Program-made: the position numbers and the translations under genes
Part shown: positions 52,640-61,966 of the stretch, in pieces
Layout: each line of letters starts with the position of its first letter
Numbering within the stretch: position 1 is the stretch's first letter
Notes under the pieces: model-generated
The model's database searches: none
Told to the model about the DNA's origin: nothing
What the model saw: only the letters and a program-made list of their open reading frames with translations
DNA from: Acidobacteriota bacterium
GTDB taxonomy: Bacteria > Acidobacteriota > Vicinamibacteria > Vicinamibacterales > CAVVIG01
Assembly: GCA_016195265.1 (NCBI GenBank)
Contig: JACPZW010000034.1
Location: 1-64,000, forward strand
Direction: 5' to 3'
DNA length: 64,000 nt

Positions 52640-55288
52640 ATGGGCTGGCTTCGGCGTCTGAGTGGCAGCTTCACCCGCACCGGCCACGACTTCGATGATG
52701 AAGCGCGCTTTCACATCGACGCCCGCACCGACGAGTACGTGCAGGACGGGATGGATCCAGACGAAGCTCGGCAGGCGGCGTTACGGCGATTCGGGAGCAC
52801 GACGGTGACGAAAGAGCGCACGCAGGATGCCGACATGTTCAAATGGATTCACGACCTCCGCCGCGACACGGGCTACGCGCTCCGGATGCTGTGGCGCAGT
52901 CCCGGATTCTCTTTCCTGGCGATTCTCTGCCTCACGCTCGGCATCGGCGCCAACGCCGCGGTGTTCAGCTGGATCGAAGGCATCCTCCTTCGTCCGTATC
53001 CGCTCGTCGTCGATCAGGACCGGCTGTTCGCCGTCACGGGCACCAATCGCGGCGCTCCAGGCAACAGCGACGTCTCGTGGCCCGACTGGCTCGAGCTGCA
53101 GCGGAACAGCACGCGGGTCGAGGCGTTCATCGGCGAGAAGATCACCGGAAGCACGCTCAGCATCGGCGACCGCGCCGAGCGCGCGTCCGGCAGCATGGTC
53201 TCGGCGAACTACTTCGACGCGATCGGCGTGCATCCGATTCTGGGGCGCGGCTTCGAGCCGGGCGAAGACTCGGGACGCAACGCCCATCCGGTGACGGTGA
53301 TCAGCTATCAGATCTGGCAGGAACGCTTTCGCGGCGATCCGGCCGTCATCGGGAAGACGCAGGTGCTCGCCGGCTTGCCGCACACGATCGTCGGCGTCAT
53401 GCCGAACGGCTTTTACGGGACGTTCGTCGGCTACGCGTTCCAGTTCTGGGTGCCGGTGTCGATGCAGGCGCAGTTCGACGCGGGGGTCTACAAACTGGAA
53501 GATCGCGGATCGCGATGGATAGAAGGATACGTGCGGCTCAAACCCGGCGTGACGATCGAGCAGGCGCAGGCGGAGTTGTCCGGCATCGCCGCGCGTCTCG
53601 AGACCGACTATCCGGACACGAACCGCGGCCGCGGTATCCGGCTCTGGCCGCTGTGGCAGACGCCGTTCAACAACGCCGGCGCGCTGCTTCCCACGCTCGG
53701 CATCTCGCTCGTGGTCGTGCTCTCGGTGCTGCTGATCGCGTGCGCGAATGTCGGCAATCTGCTGCTCGTCCGCGCATTCGCCCGGCAGCAGGAGATGACG
53801 ATTCGACTCTCGGTCGGCGCCGGCCGCGGCCGGCTCGTGAAGCAGCTGCTGACAGAAGGCTTGATGCTGTCGATGTTTGCCGCGGCGGGCGGATTCGTGG
53901 TCGCAAACTGGCTGCGAAACGCGCTGGCGCTGCTGACACCGCCGCGCGGCGGCGTTCTGCTGCGTCTGCCGGGCGAGCTGGATTGGCGCGTGCTCGCGCT
54001 CTGTGCGGGCGTGTGCCTCGCCTCGACGCTGTTGTTCGCGCTCGTGCCGGCGGTGTTGACGAGCAATATCGATCTCGCGGGCGCGCTGCGCTCAGAGTCC
54101 GGCGGCGTGGTCGGCTCGCGCAGCCGAGCCTGGGTGCGGTCGACGCTCGTGCTGGTGCAGGTGTCGTTGAGCTTCGTCCTGCTGGTCGGCGCAGGTCTGT
54201 TGATCAAGAGCCTGCAAGCCGTTCGAAGCGCCAGCCCCGGCTTCTCGACCGAAGGCGTGCTCGCGACCGGAGTGGATCTGTTTACGGCGGGCTACGACCC
54301 GCAGCGCGCGAAGAACGTTCAGGACGAGCTCGTCGATCGCCTTCAGGCGATCGGCGGGGTCGAATCGGCGGCGTTCGCCCGCATGACGCCGTTCAGCTAT
54401 CGCACCTACTCGACGGCGCCGATCGCCGTGGACGGCTACGACGCGCCGCCCGACCAGCAGCCGACGGCGGACTACAACGAAATCGGCCCAGGATACCTCT
54501 CGACGATGGGCATCCCGCTCGTGGCCGGCCGGGAGTTCACGCGCGCCGACAACGAAACGGCACAGTTGGTCGCGATCGTGGACGAGACGGCGGCCGCGCA
54601 GTTCTGGCGGGGCGCCGATCCAGTCGGCCGGCGCGTGCAGGTGCGGGGCCGGTGGATGCAGATCGTCGGCCTCGCGCGCACCGCGAAGTACCGGAACTTG
54701 ATCGAGACGCCGAGGCCGTTCCTGTACGTCCCGCTGCGGCAGAATTTTTCGGCCACCACGGCGTTGCTGATCAGGACCGCGCAGGGGCCGGCGGCGCTCC
54801 GGCCGGCGCTGGTGCGCGAGATCCACGCGCTCGATCCGAACGTGGCGCCGTCGGAGCTGATCACGATGCGCGAGCAGGTGGACCGCACGACGGCCGCGCA
54901 GCGGATCTCGGTCACGATCCTCGTCGTCTTCGGCGGGCTTGCGCTCGTGCTGGCGGCGATCGGCCTCTACGGCGTGATGGCGGCAACGGTGGCGCAGAGC
55001 ACGCGCGAGCTGGCGCTGCGGATGGCGCTTGGCGCCAACGCGTCGGACCTGCTGCGGCTCGTGCTGTCGAAGGGCCTCGCGCTGACCGCCGGCGGCATTG
55101 TGCTGGGACTGATCGCGGCGTTCCAGGCGACCCGCCTGCTGGGCTACCTCTTATATAAGGTAGGGCCCCGCGACCCGCTCGCTTTTGGATCGGCGTTCGT
55201 CGTAATCGCCCTGGCGTCCTTCATTGCGTGCGTGGTGCCCGCATGGCGGGCGACGCGGACGGATCCGCTGCGCGCGCTCAGGGGCTGA
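52640..55288 (+). CDS. ADOP-family ABC-type efflux permease
   Basis: 882 residues from ATG 52640 with AGGAGAGAGG upstream. An N-terminal cytoplasmic stretch (FHIDARTDEYVQDGMDPDEARQAALRRFGS) precedes two MacB/FtsX permease units: the first starts FLAILCLTLGIGANAAVFSW with the periplasmic domain GRGFEPGEDSGR...GVMPNGFYG, and the second carries VLVQVSLSFVLLVGAGLLIKSLQ. C-terminal helices end GLALVLAAIGLYGVMAATVAQSTREL. This is the acidobacterial duplicated orphan permease type, which has no ATPase gene beside it. The substrate is unknown. It overlaps the end of rsmH by 11 bp in convergent orientation. Confidence 0.92.
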   Translation: MGWLRRLSGSFTRTGHDFDDEARFHIDARTDEYVQDGMDPDEARQAALRRFGSTTVTKERTQDADMFKWIHDLRRDTGYALRMLWRSPGFSFLAILCLTLGIGANAAVFSWIEGILLRPYPLVVDQDRLFAVTGTNRGAPGNSDVSWPDWLELQRNSTRVEAFIGEKITGSTLSIGDRAERASGSMVSANYFDAIGVHPILGRGFEPGEDSGRNAHPVTVISYQIWQERFRGDPAVIGKTQVLAGLPHTIVGVMPNGFYGTFVGYAFQFWVPVSMQAQFDAGVYKLEDRGSRWIEGYVRLKPGVTIEQAQAELSGIAARLETDYPDTNRGRGIRLWPLWQTPFNNAGALLPTLGISLVVVLSVLLIACANVGNLLLVRAFARQQEMTIRLSVGAGRGRLVKQLLTEGLMLSMFAAAGGFVVANWLRNALALLTPPRGGVLLRLPGELDWRVLALCAGVCLASTLLFALVPAVLTSNIDLAGALRSESGGVVGSRSRAWVRSTLVLVQVSLSFVLLVGAGLLIKSLQAVRSASPGFSTEGVLATGVDLFTAGYDPQRAKNVQDELVDRLQAIGGVESAAFARMTPFSYRTYSTAPIAVDGYDAPPDQQPTADYNEIGPGYLSTMGIPLVAGREFTRADNETAQLVAIVDETAAAQFWRGADPVGRRVQVRGRWMQIVGLARTAKYRNLIETPRPFLYVPLRQNFSATTALLIRTAQGPAALRPALVREIHALDPNVAPSELITMREQVDRTTAAQRISVTILVVFGGLALVLAAIGLYGVMAATVAQSTRELALRMALGANASDLLRLVLSKGLALTAGGIVLGLIAAFQATRLLGYLLYKVGPRDPLAFGSAFVVIALASFIACVVPAWRATRTDPLRALRG

Positions 55289-56351
55289 GGGGGGAATCCA
55301 CCGCACGCACCGCCCACCGCAGCTTTGCGGACGCGGCGCGGCGATTCGCGAAGGTTTCGTCCTTCGTCGAGCGAATCACCTCGCCTGCGATGGCGGAATA
55401 GATTCCGCTCCGGTACCCCGCCTGAAACGCCTTCTTCACCCGCCGGTCTTCGCCGGAGTGAAACGTGATCATCGCGACACGACCGCCCGGCGCGAGACAC
55501 CGCGGCAGCGATCGCAGCAGCGCATCGAGCGCCGAGAACTCGTCGTTCACCGCAATGCGCAGGGCCTGGAACGTCCGGCGCACGGACATTTTGATATCGG
55601 TCTTCTCGAGACGAGGAAGCGCCTTGCCGAGACCGGCGCGCACGAGACGATCGACCGCGTGGGTCGTGTCGAGCGGCTGCAGCTTCAGCAGGTGAGCGAT
55701 CAGCGGCGCGTGCGGCTCGTCGGCGTTCTCCTGGAGCAGCCGGACCAAATCCTCTTCGCTCGACCGCGCGATCAGCTGCGCCGCCGACTCGCCGCGCCGT
55801 GGATTCATCCGCATGTCGAGCGGACCGACGCCCTTGTAGCTGAAGCCGCGATCGGGATTGTCGAACTGCATCGACGAGACGCCGAGGTCCGCCAGGATCA
55901 TATCGACGCGCGTCAGCCCTTCGGCGGCGAGCGCCTTCGGCAGGCCCGCGAAGTTCGCGTGCCGCGCGACGAACTCGTCCGGCCCGAAGCCGGACGCCCG
56001 CAGCCGCGCTTCCGTGCGCGGCAGCTCGAGCGGATCGACATCGATCCCGATGACGCGGCCGCCTGGCCGCACGCGATCCAGAAGCGCCCGCGCGTGACCG
56101 CCGCCGCCGAGCGTGCAGTCCACCGCGACTTCGCCGGCGCGCGGACGAAGGCAGCGCAGGACTTCGTCCACCATGATCGGAAGGTGCATGCCCGCCGGCG
56201 TCTTGCCGGAGGCGATCACCTTCTTCACATCCGCCGGGTACCGCTCGGAGTCCAGCTCTTTGTACTTGTCGTGAAACGCCCGCGGGTTCTTGCCGCGGTA
56301 GCGCCGGCGCCGTGTGTGCGCCGGCGGCGAATCAGTGGGCCTCTCGGGCAC
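55278..56351 (-). CDS. rsmH: 16S rRNA (cytosine-1402-N4)-methyltransferase
   Basis: 357 residues from GTG 56351. HLPIMVDEVLRCL, the SAM motif VAVDCTLGGGGHARALL and ADLGVSSMQFDNPDRGFSYK with DMRMN are diagnostic of RsmH (MraW); ISFHSGEDR-type MITFHSGEDRRVKKAF is also present. RsmH methylates C1402 in the ribosomal decoding centre. An N-terminal extension of about 50 residues (RRYRGKNPRAFHDKYKELDSERYPADV) precedes the usual start. The normal mraZ-rsmH-ftsL setting is missing; the upstream neighbour is a small membrane protein nine bases away. Confidence 0.92.
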   Translation of the reverse strand: MPERPTDSPPAHTRRRRYRGKNPRAFHDKYKELDSERYPADVKKVIASGKTPAGMHLPIMVDEVLRCLRPRAGEVAVDCTLGGGGHARALLDRVRPGGRVIGIDVDPLELPRTEARLRASGFGPDEFVARHANFAGLPKALAAEGLTRVDMILADLGVSSMQFDNPDRGFSYKGVGPLDMRMNPRRGESAAQLIARSSEEDLVRLLQENADEPHAPLIAHLLKLQPLDTTHAVDRLVRAGLGKALPRLEKTDIKMSVRRTFQALRIAVNDEFSALDALLRSLPRCLAPGGRVAMITFHSGEDRRVKKAFQAGYRSGIYSAIAGEVIRSTKDETFANRRAASAKLRWAVRAVDSPLSP

Positions 56352-56359
56352 GCGGTATT

Positions 56360-56554
56360 CTATCCAGTGATCGTTTCGATCAGGCCGATCAGCCAGCACA
56401 TCGGGCACCCTCGCATGGCGACGATGGCCAGCACGAGGGCGCCGATGGCGAACGCGGGCTCTGACGACTGATACAGGTATGCCCACGAGAGCAATGTCGC
56501 GGCGGTCACGCCTTTGATGAGGTGCGCGACGACGGTCCTGCTGCCAAAGATCAC
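56360..56554 (-). CDS. small membrane protein with RGCPMCW motif
   Basis: 64 residues. Two hydrophobic helices (LIKGVTAATLLSWAYLYQ and AFAIGALVLAIVAMRGCPMCWLIGLIE) end with a conserved-looking CPMCW. The C-x-x-C near the membrane suggests a metal or disulfide site. It resembles short DUF2892-type membrane proteins. No function is known. It is transcribed with rsmH, only eight bases before its GTG. Confidence 0.7.
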   Translation of the reverse strand: MIFGSRTVVAHLIKGVTAATLLSWAYLYQSSEPAFAIGALVLAIVAMRGCPMCWLIGLIETITG

Positions 56555-56564
56555 GGCGTCGCTC

Positions 56565-57071
56565 CTACTTTTTGCTGTCGCTTGTGACAGCGCGATGAAA
56601 TGCGATCGGCTTCGAGATCGATCCTTCTTTCCACGTGCCGGCCAATTCGGTGCCCGTCCCGCTCAGCGTTCCTGAAAACGATCCGTCGACCACAGTCGTT
56701 TCGAATCTGACGTTGGATCCGCTCTGCGTTACGCGCACCGGTATCTGCAGTCCGCCCTCGCTCAGGTTGACGAGGGTGCCGGTCGCCGTGCCGTTTGCGT
56801 GATTCGTCAGCGTCAGCGTGACACGATTCCCGGGGTCCTCGACCGTGCTGGTCCACGTGCCTTCGAGGTTCTTGCCGATCGGGGCGCTTGTCAACGGAGG
56901 CGCCACTCTCGCGTCGCCCATCCGTGTCAGGATGAACGGCACCGAGCCGCCCGCGCCCGCAAACGTCCCCGAGATCGTCTTGCCATCGTCTGAGAGATCG
57001 CCGGTCATCGTTTGATCCGTGCGCGCCAGGAGCGACGCGGTGAGCGCGACGATGTGAGTGTAGGAACGCAT
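56565..57071 (-). CDS. secreted beta-rich protein of unknown function
   Basis: 168 residues from ATG 57071. The N-terminus has a short hydrophobic stretch (MRSYTHIVALTASLLA). The rest repeats a beta-strand pattern around TMTGDLSDDGKTISGTFAGAGG, LEGTWTSTVEDPGNRVTLTLTNHANGTATGTLVN and GSFSGTLSGTGTELAGTWKEG, three copies of the 'GT-W-strand' theme seen in N-terminal domains of some secreted alpha/beta hydrolases. No hydrolase domain follows, and the signal is rather short, so the gene may be shortened from a longer one. It is downstream of the broken ABC gene. Confidence 0.5.
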   Translation of the reverse strand: MRSYTHIVALTASLLARTDQTMTGDLSDDGKTISGTFAGAGGSVPFILTRMGDARVAPPLTSAPIGKNLEGTWTSTVEDPGNRVTLTLTNHANGTATGTLVNLSEGGLQIPVRVTQSGSNVRFETTVVDGSFSGTLSGTGTELAGTWKEGSISKPIAFHRAVTSDSKK

Positions 57072-57106
57072 GGGACTGTCCTTTCTTGTCAAACGAGTTG
57101 TCGATG

Positions 57107-57554
57107 TCATTGATCAGAAATCCTGCCGCGCGACAGCGACTTGACCTTGCGGTCCAGCGGCAGATCGAATTTGCGCGCGTACGTCTGCTCGAGATCCGCG
57201 CGCCACGTCGGAAAGAATCCGGCGTGAAGCGGATGATCTCCCCGGCGGTCATGGAGTCGTAGAGATCCTTGTCGTCGCTGACGAAGCCGGTGCGGCGGCG
57301 GATTTCGACGCTCGCGCCCTCCGCGTCCGCCGGCAGACCGAAGACGCGCGCGGATCCGGCGGTCGGGCGCGTCATGCCGAGGAGGACCTTGACGTCGTCG
57401 TCTTACCGACGCCGTTCCGTCCCAGGAATCCGTGAATCGAGCCCGGCGCGACCTTCAGGTCCAATCCGCGCAGCGCTTCCACGCGGTCGTAGTGCTTGCG
57501 CAGATCGGTGGTGTCGATCACAAGCGCCTCAGCCCTGGAGACGACGTCAACCAC
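57107..57554 (-). pseudogene. broken ABC transporter ATP-binding protein
   Basis: GTG 57554 overlaps the GntR stop. The reading begins VVDVVSRAEALVIDTTDLRKHYDRVEALRGLDLKV with Walker A GRNGVGKTT. After KTTT the frame is lost by one base; the next frame gives KVLLGMTRPTAGSARVFGLP and RTGFVSDDKDLYDSMTAGE. A second shift leads to FFPTWRADLEQTYARKFDLPL and stops after KSLSRG at 57107, just within the signature motif. Walker B and all later parts are missing. With two frameshifts and a truncation it cannot make an ATPase. The normal partner, a permease, is also absent. Confidence 0.8.
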
Positions 57555-57975
57555 GATGTCCCCCCGTTTTCGGCAACGCCGCATGGCCGGCGAGCTCGGC
57601 TTCGAACAGCCGCCGGATCTCGTCGTCCGACAGGCCGCGCGCGCGCAGTTTTTCGATCGTGGCGGCGACGGCCGACAGTCCAGCCTTCATCGCGTCGGTT
57701 TCCTTCTTCGCGCGGGCGCTGCCCGAAACGAACGCGCCGGCGCCGTGGCGCAGCTCGATGACGCCTTCGTGCTCGAGCTCGCGATAGGCCTTGGCGACGG
57801 TGTTCGGGTTGATCACGAGTTCTTCCGCGAGCGGGCGGATGCCGGGCAGCTGCTCGCCCGGGCGGAGCGCGCCGGTTTCGATGCTGTGCTTCACCTGCTC
57901 CATCAGCTGGAGGTAGATGGGCACGCCGGACGAGGGAGTGGGCCGAAACAGCATGTGCGTCACAGTGCCAGTCAA
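57547..57975 (-). CDS. GntR-family (YtrA-type) transcriptional regulator
   Basis: 142 residues from ATG 57975 (ATG 57954, MLFRPTPS, is a possible shorter start). The GntR winged helix is IYLQLMEQVKHSIETGALRPGEQLPGIRPLAEELVINPNTVAKAYRELEHEGVIELRHGAGAFV, followed by a short helical tail (ATIEKLRARGLSDDEIRRLFEAE) as in YtrA-type regulators, which control ABC transporters beside them. The ABC gene downstream is broken, so this regulator may now have no target here. Its start faces gltA across a 217-bp gap. Confidence 0.85.
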   Translation of the reverse strand: MTGTVTHMLFRPTPSSGVPIYLQLMEQVKHSIETGALRPGEQLPGIRPLAEELVINPNTVAKAYRELEHEGVIELRHGAGAFVSGSARAKKETDAMKAGLSAVAATIEKLRARGLSDDEIRRLFEAELAGHAALPKTGGHRG

Positions 57976-58192
57976 CTGTACTACTGAACTAGAACTGTAT
58001 TACTCTTGGATCAGAGGGACGGATCTTGTCAAGCGGAAGTTTTTTGGGGTTGCAGCGAGGCTCTCAGCCGAGCGAGGGCATGCCGGGTTCCCGTCGGATG
58101 GAGGGGCGCCAGTCAGCCTTGGGCTGGAGCGGCCGGCGATTCAGGCCTGGTACAGGAGATGCACCACCCTCGCGCATCGAAGGAGAATCCGC
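57976..58192. other. shared upstream region of gntR and gltA
   Basis: 217 bp between divergent genes. GTCAACTGTACTACTGAACTAGAACTGTATTACTC near 57972-58006 is AT-richer and contains short TAxTACTxxxxTAxxAC-type direct elements that would suit a GntR (YtrA-like) operator or promoter. The remainder up to the gltA Shine-Dalgarno shows nothing recognisable. Confidence 0.4.
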
Positions 58193-59503
58193 ATGGCTTC
58201 TGCAACACCGACGGCGTCGGCGGAGGGCACCGTGGCTCTTGAGTACGACGGGAAGTCCCTGTCCCTGCCGCTCATCCAGGGATCGGAAGGGGAGGTTGGC
58301 ATCGACGTCGCCCAACTGCGCAACAAGACCGGGATGATCACCTTCGACCCCGGCTTCGGGAATACCGGCTCCTGCAGGAGCGCGATCACGTTCATCGATG
58401 GCGAGCGGGGAATCCTCCGGTATCGCGGGTATCCGATCGAGGATCTCGCGGCGAAGAGCACGTTCCTCGAGGTCGCGTGGCTGCTCATCCACGGTGAGCT
58501 GCCGGCAGGGCCCGAGCTTGAGAGGTTCCGCCGGGAGACGACCTACCACTCGATGGTGCATGAGGACTTCGGGCGGTTCTTCGAAGGGTTCCCGAAGGAC
58601 GCGCATCCGATGCCGGTCTGCGCCGCCGCCGTCGGCGCGCTGGCGACGTTCTACCAGCAGCCGGAGACCGAGCAGAGTATCCACGACAGCGTGGTGCGCC
58701 TCATCGCGAAGATGCCGACGATTGCCGCGTACTCCTACAAGCACTCGCTGGGCCAGCCGTTCATGTATCCGAAGAACGCGCTCGATTACTGTTCGAACTT
58801 TCTGCACATGATGTTCGCGACGCCGTGCGAGGAGTTCGTGGCCGATCCGATCCTGGCGAAGGCGGTCGACCTGCTGCTGATCCTCCACGCGGATCACGAA
58901 CAGAACTGCTCGACCAGCACGGTGCGGGTCGTCGGGAGTTCGCGCGCCAACCTGTTCGCGAGCATCGCGGCCGGCATCAGCGCCCTGTGGGGTCCGCTCC
59001 ATGGCGGCGCCAACCAGCAGGTGATCGAGATGCTGGATTCCATCGAGGCCGAGGGCGGCGACGTCCGCGCGTTCGTCGATCGCGCGAAGGACAAGAAGGA
59101 TAACAACCGCCTCATGGGCTTCGGCCACCGTGTCTACAAGAACTACGACCCGCGGGCGGCGATTCTCAAGAACGCCTGCGCCGACGTCCTGAAGGCGAAA
59201 GGCCTCGCGAGCCGTCAGCTCGAGATCGCCATGAAACTCGAAGCGATCGCGCTGAGCGACGACTACTTCATCAGCCACAAGCTGTATCCGAACGTCGACT
59301 TCTACTCCGGCATCATCTACAAGGCGCTCGGTATCCCGGTGAACATGTTCACCGTGATGTTCACGCTCGGCCGCCTGCCCGGCTGGATCGCCCAGTGGAT
59401 CGAGATGCGGGGTGATCCCGACACGCGGATCGCGCGCCCGCGGCAGATCTACACCGGAGCAACGGCTCGCGCCTACGCCCCGCTCGAGGCACGAGGCCAG
59501 TAA
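58193..59503 (+). CDS. gltA: citrate synthase (type II)
   Basis: 436 residues from ATG 58193 with AAGGAG seven bases upstream. It condenses oxaloacetate and acetyl-CoA to citrate in the TCA cycle. Active-site elements include HADHEQNCSTSTVR and GPLHGGANQQV with the substrate-binding and catalytic His, and GFGHRVYKNYDPR, with the catalytic Asp in the later segment (FYSGIIYKALGIP). The N-terminal GYPIEDLA and the length (about 430) fit the hexameric type II form of Gram-negatives, which NADH may inhibit. The gene is alone. Confidence 0.95.
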   Translation: MASATPTASAEGTVALEYDGKSLSLPLIQGSEGEVGIDVAQLRNKTGMITFDPGFGNTGSCRSAITFIDGERGILRYRGYPIEDLAAKSTFLEVAWLLIHGELPAGPELERFRRETTYHSMVHEDFGRFFEGFPKDAHPMPVCAAAVGALATFYQQPETEQSIHDSVVRLIAKMPTIAAYSYKHSLGQPFMYPKNALDYCSNFLHMMFATPCEEFVADPILAKAVDLLLILHADHEQNCSTSTVRVVGSSRANLFASIAAGISALWGPLHGGANQQVIEMLDSIEAEGGDVRAFVDRAKDKKDNNRLMGFGHRVYKNYDPRAAILKNACADVLKAKGLASRQLEIAMKLEAIALSDDYFISHKLYPNVDFYSGIIYKALGIPVNMFTVMFTLGRLPGWIAQWIEMRGDPDTRIARPRQIYTGATARAYAPLEARGQ

Positions 59504-59526
59504 CGGCGCGCGTCGAACGTGGTCCA

Positions 59527-59550
59527 GTGGCGTCCGGCTTCAGCCGGACC
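59527..59550. repeat. GGCGTCCGGCTTCAGCCGGACC palindrome
   Basis: Third copy of the 10665/45775 element, between the convergent gltA and slipin genes. It could double as a terminator stem, but no T tract follows. Confidence 0.8.
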
Positions 59551-59599
59551 GTTGGTGACCGCACGCAGCTGAGCGACTGTCGCCGCCGGCCGCACGGCG

Positions 59600-60391
59600 T
59601 TACGCGCCGTCCGCGCCGCCGCCTTTCTTGAGGAACGGGCTGAACAAATCGATCGGCACCGGCAGGAACGTCGTCGTGTTGTGCTCGCTGGAGATCTCCC
59701 GCATCGTCTGCAGGAAGCGCAGTTGGAGCGCGATGGGCTCGGCGCGGATCATCGCGGCGGCCTGCACCATCTTCTCCGCGGCCTGGAACTCGCCTTCGGC
59801 GTTGACGATCTTCGCGCGGCGCTCGCGCTCGGCTTCGGCCTGTTTGGCCATCGCCCGTTTCATGCTGTCGGGCAGCGCCACGTCCTTCACCTCGACCGCC
59901 GTCACCTTGATGCCCCACGGCTCGGTCTGCCGGTCGATGATCTCCTGCAGCTTCTGATTGATGGTGTCGCGCTGCGACAGCAGGTCGTCGAGCGGCGCCT
60001 GGCCGAGGACGCTCCGCAGCGTGGTCTGCGCGATCAGCGACGTCGCTTTCAGAAAGTTCTCCACCTTGATGACCGCCGCCACAGGGTCGATGACGCGAAA
60101 GTAGACCACCGCGTCGACCGTCGCGGGGACGTTGTCGCGGGTCATGATTTCCTGTTTGGCCACGTCAATGGTCACCACGCGCAGGTCCATTTTCACCATG
60201 CGGTCCACGATGGGAATGAGCACGATCAGTCCCGGCCCCTTCGCGGCGAGCAGTTTACCGAGCCGGAAAATCACCCCTCGCTCGTACTCGCGCAGGATAC
60301 GAACGGCCTGCGGGACGACAATGACCGCGAGAATCAGGAGCGGGACGATCCATGCCGCCAGACTGGACAACGCCCGAGCTGCATTTTCCAT
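59600..60391 (-). CDS. slipin (SPFH/band 7 membrane protein)
   Basis: 263 residues. One N-terminal transmembrane segment ([20 protein letters not shown]) and a stomatin/slipin SPFH domain: [48 protein letters not shown] and [22 protein letters not shown] helical coiled-coil tail follows ([29 protein letters not shown]). Slipins form oligomeric membrane scaffolds and are often partnered with NfeD proteases, whose gene lies directly upstream on the same strand with a 28-bp gap. Confidence 0.93.
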   Translation of the reverse strand: MENAARALSSLAAWIVPLLILAVIVVPQAVRILREYERGVIFRLGKLLAAKGPGLIVLIPIVDRMVKMDLRVVTIDVAKQEIMTRDNVPATVDAVVYFRVIDPVAAVIKVENFLKATSLIAQTTLRSVLGQAPLDDLLSQRDTINQKLQEIIDRQTEPWGIKVTAVEVKDVALPDSMKRAMAKQAEAERERRAKIVNAEGEFQAAEKMVQAAAMIRAEPIALQLRFLQTMREISSEHNTTTFLPVPIDLFSPFLKKGGGADGA

Positions 60392-60419
60392 GGGGTCTCC
60401 CTTTAGGGATCTTCCTTAG

Positions 60420-61709
60420 TTAGCGATTCTTGCGTTGGACGGTCAACGTGAGCCCATCCACGCCGACAATCTCCACCAGCTCGCCCGGTTCGATCGGGGT
60501 CTCGCAGACGGCGTTCCAGTATTCGCCGTCCACGAACACTTTGCCGTCCCGTCCGTCGATGCGCGACACCGCTGCGGTCGTCTTCCCCAGCAGCGTGACC
60601 GTGCCCACGGCCACCGGCAGCCGCTGGGCCCGTAAGCCGGCGCCGACGACGAATGCGAAGAAGGCCGCCGTGACCAATGTGGCCGGAATGATGAGCCCGA
60701 GCGACAGGCGAAACGCCGGCTCCGCGCGGTCGAACAGCATCAACGAGCCGAGAAAAAACGCGATGATGCCACCGGCTGTCAAGACCCCGTGCGTCGGCGT
60801 GAAGATGTCCGCAACGAACAGCGCCAGCGCCAGCACGATTAAGGCCACCCCGGCGATGTTGACGGGCAGGATGGCCGCCATGTACAGCGCCAGGATCAGC
60901 GCAATCGCACCCGCGACGCCCGGCAGGATGGCGCCGGGATTGCTCAACTCGCCGATGATCCCGTACATCGCGATCAGCATCAGGAGAAACATCACCTCGG
61001 GCCGCCAGAGCAGTTGAAACACTCTCTCGCCCGCGGTCATCGGGATGTCCATCACTTCGGCGTTCGCGGTGCTCAGGGCCCGGCCGTTGACCTGGCGGCC
61101 GTCGAGCCGCCGGAGCAGATCGGGCAGGTCGGCGGCGATGATGTCGATGACGTGCAGCTCGAGCGCCTTGTCGGCCGTGATGGCGGCGCTCTCGCGCACC
61201 GATTGCCTGGCCCACTCGACGTTCCTGTGCCGTTTGGCGGCGATGGCCTCGATGTAGCTGGTGGCGTACTGCTCCAGTTTCTGCTTCATGGTGTCGTCGG
61301 GCTTCGCCGCTTCTCCGGGACTGCCGCCTACCGTCACCGGATGCGCCGCGCCGATGCTGGTCGTCGGCGCCATGGCCGCGACGTCGGCCGCCAGGGTGAT
61401 GAACACCCCCGCGCTGCCGGCCGTCGCCCCGTCCGGCGCGACATACACCACCACCGGTACCTTCGAGGCGAAGAACTTTTGGACGATGACTTCAGTCGAT
61501 TCCAGCAGCCCGCCCGGCGTGTGGAGCTGAATGACGAGGCAGCGAAGGTTCTGCGCGGAGGCGTAGTCGATGGCCCGGGAAATATAGCTCGCGGTCGCCG
61601 GCCCGATGGCGCCGTCGATTCTGATCAGTCCCACCCGGTTGGCCTGGGCGTACAGTCCGGCAGCCGAAAGAGCCAACCCCGCCACGACGATGGCCGCCTG
61701 GCGCGTCAT
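60420..61709 (-). CDS. NfeD-family membrane serine protease
   Basis: 429 residues with a signal peptide (MTRQAAIVVAGLALSAAGLYAQ). A ClpP/crotonase-like domain carries the nucleophile Ser in GATAGSAGVF and the Lys in RESAAITADKALELHVIDII; NfeD proteases use a Ser-Lys dyad. Four transmembrane helices follow (VMFLLMLIAMYGIIGEL, AGAIALILALYMAAILPV, VALIVLALALFVADIF, SLGLIIPATLVTAAFFAFVVG). The C-terminal NfeD OB-fold is about residues 355-429 (GKVFVDGEYWNAVCETPIEPGELVEIVGVDG). Partner of slipin; the pair is thought to act in membrane-domain quality control. Confidence 0.93.
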   Translation of the reverse strand: MTRQAAIVVAGLALSAAGLYAQANRVGLIRIDGAIGPATASYISRAIDYASAQNLRCLVIQLHTPGGLLESTEVIVQKFFASKVPVVVYVAPDGATAGSAGVFITLAADVAAMAPTTSIGAAHPVTVGGSPGEAAKPDDTMKQKLEQYATSYIEAIAAKRHRNVEWARQSVRESAAITADKALELHVIDIIAADLPDLLRRLDGRQVNGRALSTANAEVMDIPMTAGERVFQLLWRPEVMFLLMLIAMYGIIGELSNPGAILPGVAGAIALILALYMAAILPVNIAGVALIVLALALFVADIFTPTHGVLTAGGIIAFFLGSLMLFDRAEPAFRLSLGLIIPATLVTAAFFAFVVGAGLRAQRLPVAVGTVTLLGKTTAAVSRIDGRDGKVFVDGEYWNAVCETPIEPGELVEIVGVDGLTLTVQRKNR

Positions 61710-61921
61710 CGATCTGATCCCCCCGATTGTATTCCCATGGCTCCCGCTTTAGGACCGGAGAGGAACGGGCGTCTCGTCAGCCGTCACCCGACTCGGCGCC
61801 AGCCTGAAGGCTCGCGCTACGGCCTAAGGTCGATTCGATCGGCGCCGCCAGCCGGTGAGCGGGATCGGTCTCGCAACGTAGAGACTGACGAGCATGACGA
61901 TGACGGCCAGCGCGACCCCCT

Positions 61922-61966
61922 TAGCTCTTCAGCCCTTAGCCCTTCAGCCCTCAGCCCTACGGCCGG
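61922..61966. repeat. AGCCCTCAGCCCTTAG tandem repeat at a gene end
   Basis: Several CTTCAGCCCTTAGC units overlap the last codons and stop of the GNAT gene (read on the minus strand as GGCTGAGGGCTGAAG). Upstream, 61710-61921 holds no clear gene; a minus-strand hydrophobic fragment (LAVIVMLVSLYVARPIPLTGW) lacks a start. Confidence 0.8.
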
